From contig DATIPA010000152.1 of NCBI GenBank assembly GCA_035472475.1, forward strand, positions 1 through 10,313: 10,313 nt of DNA, given 5' to 3'. Positions 8,864 to 10,313 of the stretch are shown here, in pieces. The notes beneath the pieces are model-generated. The model did not search any database and was not told the origin of the DNA. It worked only from the letters and a program-made list of their open reading frames with translations. Source of the DNA: JAFAXD01 sp035472475. Its GTDB lineage: Bacteria; Pseudomonadota; Alphaproteobacteria; Rhizobiales; Xanthobacteraceae. Within the stretch, counting starts at the first letter, position 1, and every line of letters begins with the position of its first letter. A program made the position numbers and the translations under genes.

Positions 8864-9339
8864 TCCATTACTCACTTCGCTGCGATCATGGCCACGACTT
8901 CGAGAGCTGGTTTGCGAGTTCGAGCGCCTATGACAAGCAGGTCAAGCGCAAGCTTGTGACTTGCCCGGTTTGCGGATCGGCGAAGGTCGAGAAGGCGATT
9001 ATGGCGCCGCGCCTGGCGCGCACCGATAAGGACTGGGGTGCGCCGGAGGAGGTGGTACCAACACCAGCGCCTGCCGCCCCCGAGCCGAAGGCCCCGGTCG
9101 CGATGATCTCGCCGCAAGAACGCGAGCTTCGCCAAAAGCTCAAGGCACTGCGCGACCACCTGACAAAAAACGCCGAGCACGTAGGCGCGCGCTTTCCCGA
9201 AGAGGCACGCAAGATGCACTACGGGGAGATCGAACACCGCTCGATCTATGGTGAGGCCTCGCCTGACGAGGCCAAGGCCTTGCACGAGGAAGGGATCGAA
9301 TTTCATCCGCTTCCGGTGCTGCCGGAAGATCGGAACTAG
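8860..9339 (+). CDS. DUF1178 family putative zinc-ribbon protein
   Basis: The protein has 159 residues and unknown function. It opens with MIHYSLRCDHGHDFESWF and then TCPVCGSAKVEKAIMAPRLA, the DUF1178 pattern. C8, the nearby histidines and the C35/C38 pair form a probable zinc ribbon like those of short FmdB-type regulators. A Pro/Ala-rich linker around residues 64-80 leads to a conserved helical C-terminal part with EARKMHYGEIEHRSIYGEAS and FHPLPVLPEDRN. It has no signal peptide or membrane segment, so it is likely cytoplasmic. The start overlaps the hydrolase stop by four bases (ATGA), which places it in the grxC-nit transcript. No biochemical role is known to me; a regulator, a metal-bound accessory protein, or a partner of the hydrolase are open possibilities. 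Confidence 0.88.
   Translation: MIHYSLRCDHGHDFESWFASSSAYDKQVKRKLVTCPVCGSAKVEKAIMAPRLARTDKDWGAPEEVVPTPAPAAPEPKAPVAMISPQERELRQKLKALRDHLTKNAEHVGARFPEEARKMHYGEIEHRSIYGEASPDEAKALHEEGIEFHPLPVLPEDRN
9310..9328. terminator. Possible hairpin terminator at the 3' end of the DUF1178 gene
   Basis: CTTCCGG (9310-9316), a five-base loop TGCTG and CCGGAAG (9322-9328) form a perfect seven-base stem inside the last codons of the operon. The T-run after it is poor (GATTT at 9339-9343). A second small stem, CCGA (9346-9349) with TCGG (9356-9359), lies in the 27-base gap before the convergent transporter gene. It may end transcription or stabilise both converging messages. The evidence is structural only. Confidence 0.3.
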
Positions 9340-9366
9340 ATTTCGCCGAGCCGAATCGGGGCGCGC

Positions 9367-10263
9367 TCAATAGGCCCAGATCAGCAAAACCACCCCCACC
9401 ACAATCAGCATAATCCCGAGCCCCTCGCGCGCGCTGGTGGGCTGTCTGAACACGAACCGTGAGATTGCCTGGGCGAACACAACCTCGACCAGCGCCAGCG
9501 TGCGTACGCTCGCCGCGGTGGCGATGGCGAACGCCAGGTACCAGAACTGCGAGGCGAGCGCGCCCATGAAGCCGGCAAACAATGACGGTTGCCAGACCCG
9601 GAAGATCGCAAACAGCACATGCGGCGCACGCAAGTAAAGGTAGGCGGTCAACACGATGGTCTGCAGCGCGAGCCCGATCACGAGCGTGAAGGTCGCCGCC
9701 ATCACGAAGCTCGGGTCCTGCAGGCTCAGGATCGCGCCGCGAAACCCGATCGCCGAGAGACCAAACAGGGCGCCCGCTCCCAACCCCATCAAAGTTGGCT
9801 TCAAGCCGGTCGCCATCGCACCCGGCTTGACCGACATCAGGATCACGCCCGCCGTCGCCGTCACGATGGCGATTGCCATCGGCAATGTCACCGGGTCGCC
9901 GAGCAGGATGAGGCCGAACAGCGCGACTTGGATCGGCTCGGTCTTGATGTAGGCGATGGTGACCACGAACGAGTGTTCGCCCATTGCAATGAGCATCAGC
10001 GCAGTCGCGGCAAATTGCATCCCGGCGCCGTCGAGTACCCAGAGCCAGTACGTCGGCTGCGGCCGCGGCGGAGCACGGCCGAGCACAATTGTGACCCCGA
10101 CGAGGAACACGAGTGCGAACGGCAGCCCGAACAGAAACCGCACATGGGTCGCCCCCACGGTGCCGAGCTTTTGCGCGAGTTCGCGCTGGGTCGCATTGCG
10201 TACGGTCTGCGCCGCTGCCGCGATCACGGTGAAGACGGCCCAAAGGCCAGGAAATACCGGCAT
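9367..10263 (-). CDS. EamA-domain transporter of the drug/metabolite transporter (DMT) superfamily
   Basis: The 298-residue inner-membrane protein has ten likely membrane helices, starting near residues 5-20, 40-61, 72-94, 99-121, 126-145, 158-178, 186-212, 228-250, 254-272 and 281-297. That is the two-repeat EamA layout. Each repeat ends in a helix like the conserved EamA C-terminal segments, for example YIKTEPIQVALFGLILLGDP and LALVEVVFAQAISRFVF. It probably exports a small metabolite or amino acid, but the substrate cannot be read from sequence. No clear ribosome binding site precedes the ATG at 10261-10263; the start is chosen because it lies just before the first helix. The gene converges on DUF1178 with 27 bases between and stands alone in this window. 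Upstream, 10264-10313 shows nothing recognisable. Confidence 0.9.
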   Translation of the reverse strand: MPVFPGLWAVFTVIAAAAQTVRNATQRELAQKLGTVGATHVRFLFGLPFALVFLVGVTIVLGRAPPRPQPTYWLWVLDGAGMQFAATALMLIAMGEHSFVVTIAYIKTEPIQVALFGLILLGDPVTLPMAIAIVTATAGVILMSVKPGAMATGLKPTLMGLGAGALFGLSAIGFRGAILSLQDPSFVMAATFTLVIGLALQTIVLTAYLYLRAPHVLFAIFRVWQPSLFAGFMGALASQFWYLAFAIATAASVRTLALVEVVFAQAISRFVFRQPTSAREGLGIMLIVVGVVLLIWAY

Positions 10264-10313
10264 GATCTAGTGATCGATGTAGGAACTTCAAATGTGCGGC
10301 ACTATGAGGCTTT

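Noticed and set aside
9140..10291. A 383-codon minus-strand frame overlapping the transporter and DUF1178.
   Set aside because: The translation is Arg/Asp-rich and lacks membrane helices, while the alternative frame at 9367-10263 gives a clean ten-helix transporter.
10264..10313. Start of a new plus-strand gene at an ATG near 10291.
   Set aside because: Only a few codons are visible before the window ends, with no ribosome binding site or recognisable sequence.

Overview
The window is GC-rich and gene-dense, with housekeeping genes in an arrangement and with protein sequences typical of an alphaproteobacterium. The order is most likely Hyphomicrobiales (Rhizobiales), near the Bradyrhizobium / Rhodopseudomonas / Xanthobacteraceae side. 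The grounds are the SecA tail sequence, the NDUFAF5-like protein related to a mitochondrial complex I assembly factor, the glutaredoxin-nitrilase-DUF1178 series, and a degenerate Rhizobiales-type intergenic element. That placement comes from family knowledge, not from a database search.

Layout. (1) Positions 2-2677, minus strand: secA, the Sec translocase motor, lacking only its C-terminal tail at the window edge. (2) Positions 2678-3073: a 396-base divergent intergenic region. (3) Positions 3074-3993, plus strand: an exported parvulin-type peptidyl-prolyl isomerase, broken in this sequence by a one-base frameshift near 3610. (4) Positions 3994-4227: a spacer with a repeat-like element, a 12-base palindrome and a long-loop inverted repeat. 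(5) Positions 4228-5906, plus strand: argJ and a mutT-type Nudix gene overlapping by four bases. (6) Positions 5926-6816, minus strand: an NDUFAF5/BioC-like methyltransferase-fold protein. (7) Positions 6883-9339, plus strand: comF, grxC, a Nit-type carbon-nitrogen hydrolase and a DUF1178 zinc-ribbon gene; the last three are chained by ATGA start/stop overlaps. (8) Positions 9367-10263, minus strand: a ten-helix EamA/DMT-family transporter.

How the genes fit together. SecA drives preproteins through SecYEG, and the divergent isomerase would act on the exported products, so the pair spans export and periplasmic folding. ArgJ runs the acetyl-recycling arginine pathway, and the coupled MutT-type enzyme would clean oxidised nucleotides. 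The grxC-nit pair suggests glutathione-linked redox and metabolite repair: glutaredoxin uses glutathione, and the hydrolase resembles deaminated-glutathione amidase.

No mobile element, CRISPR array, tRNA, rRNA or phage gene was seen, and nothing here looks like a new system. The points that deserve a second look are the frameshift in the isomerase gene, the degenerate SAM motif in the NDUFAF5-like protein, the translationally chained grxC-nit-DUF1178 series, and the palindromic elements before argJ and around gene ends.
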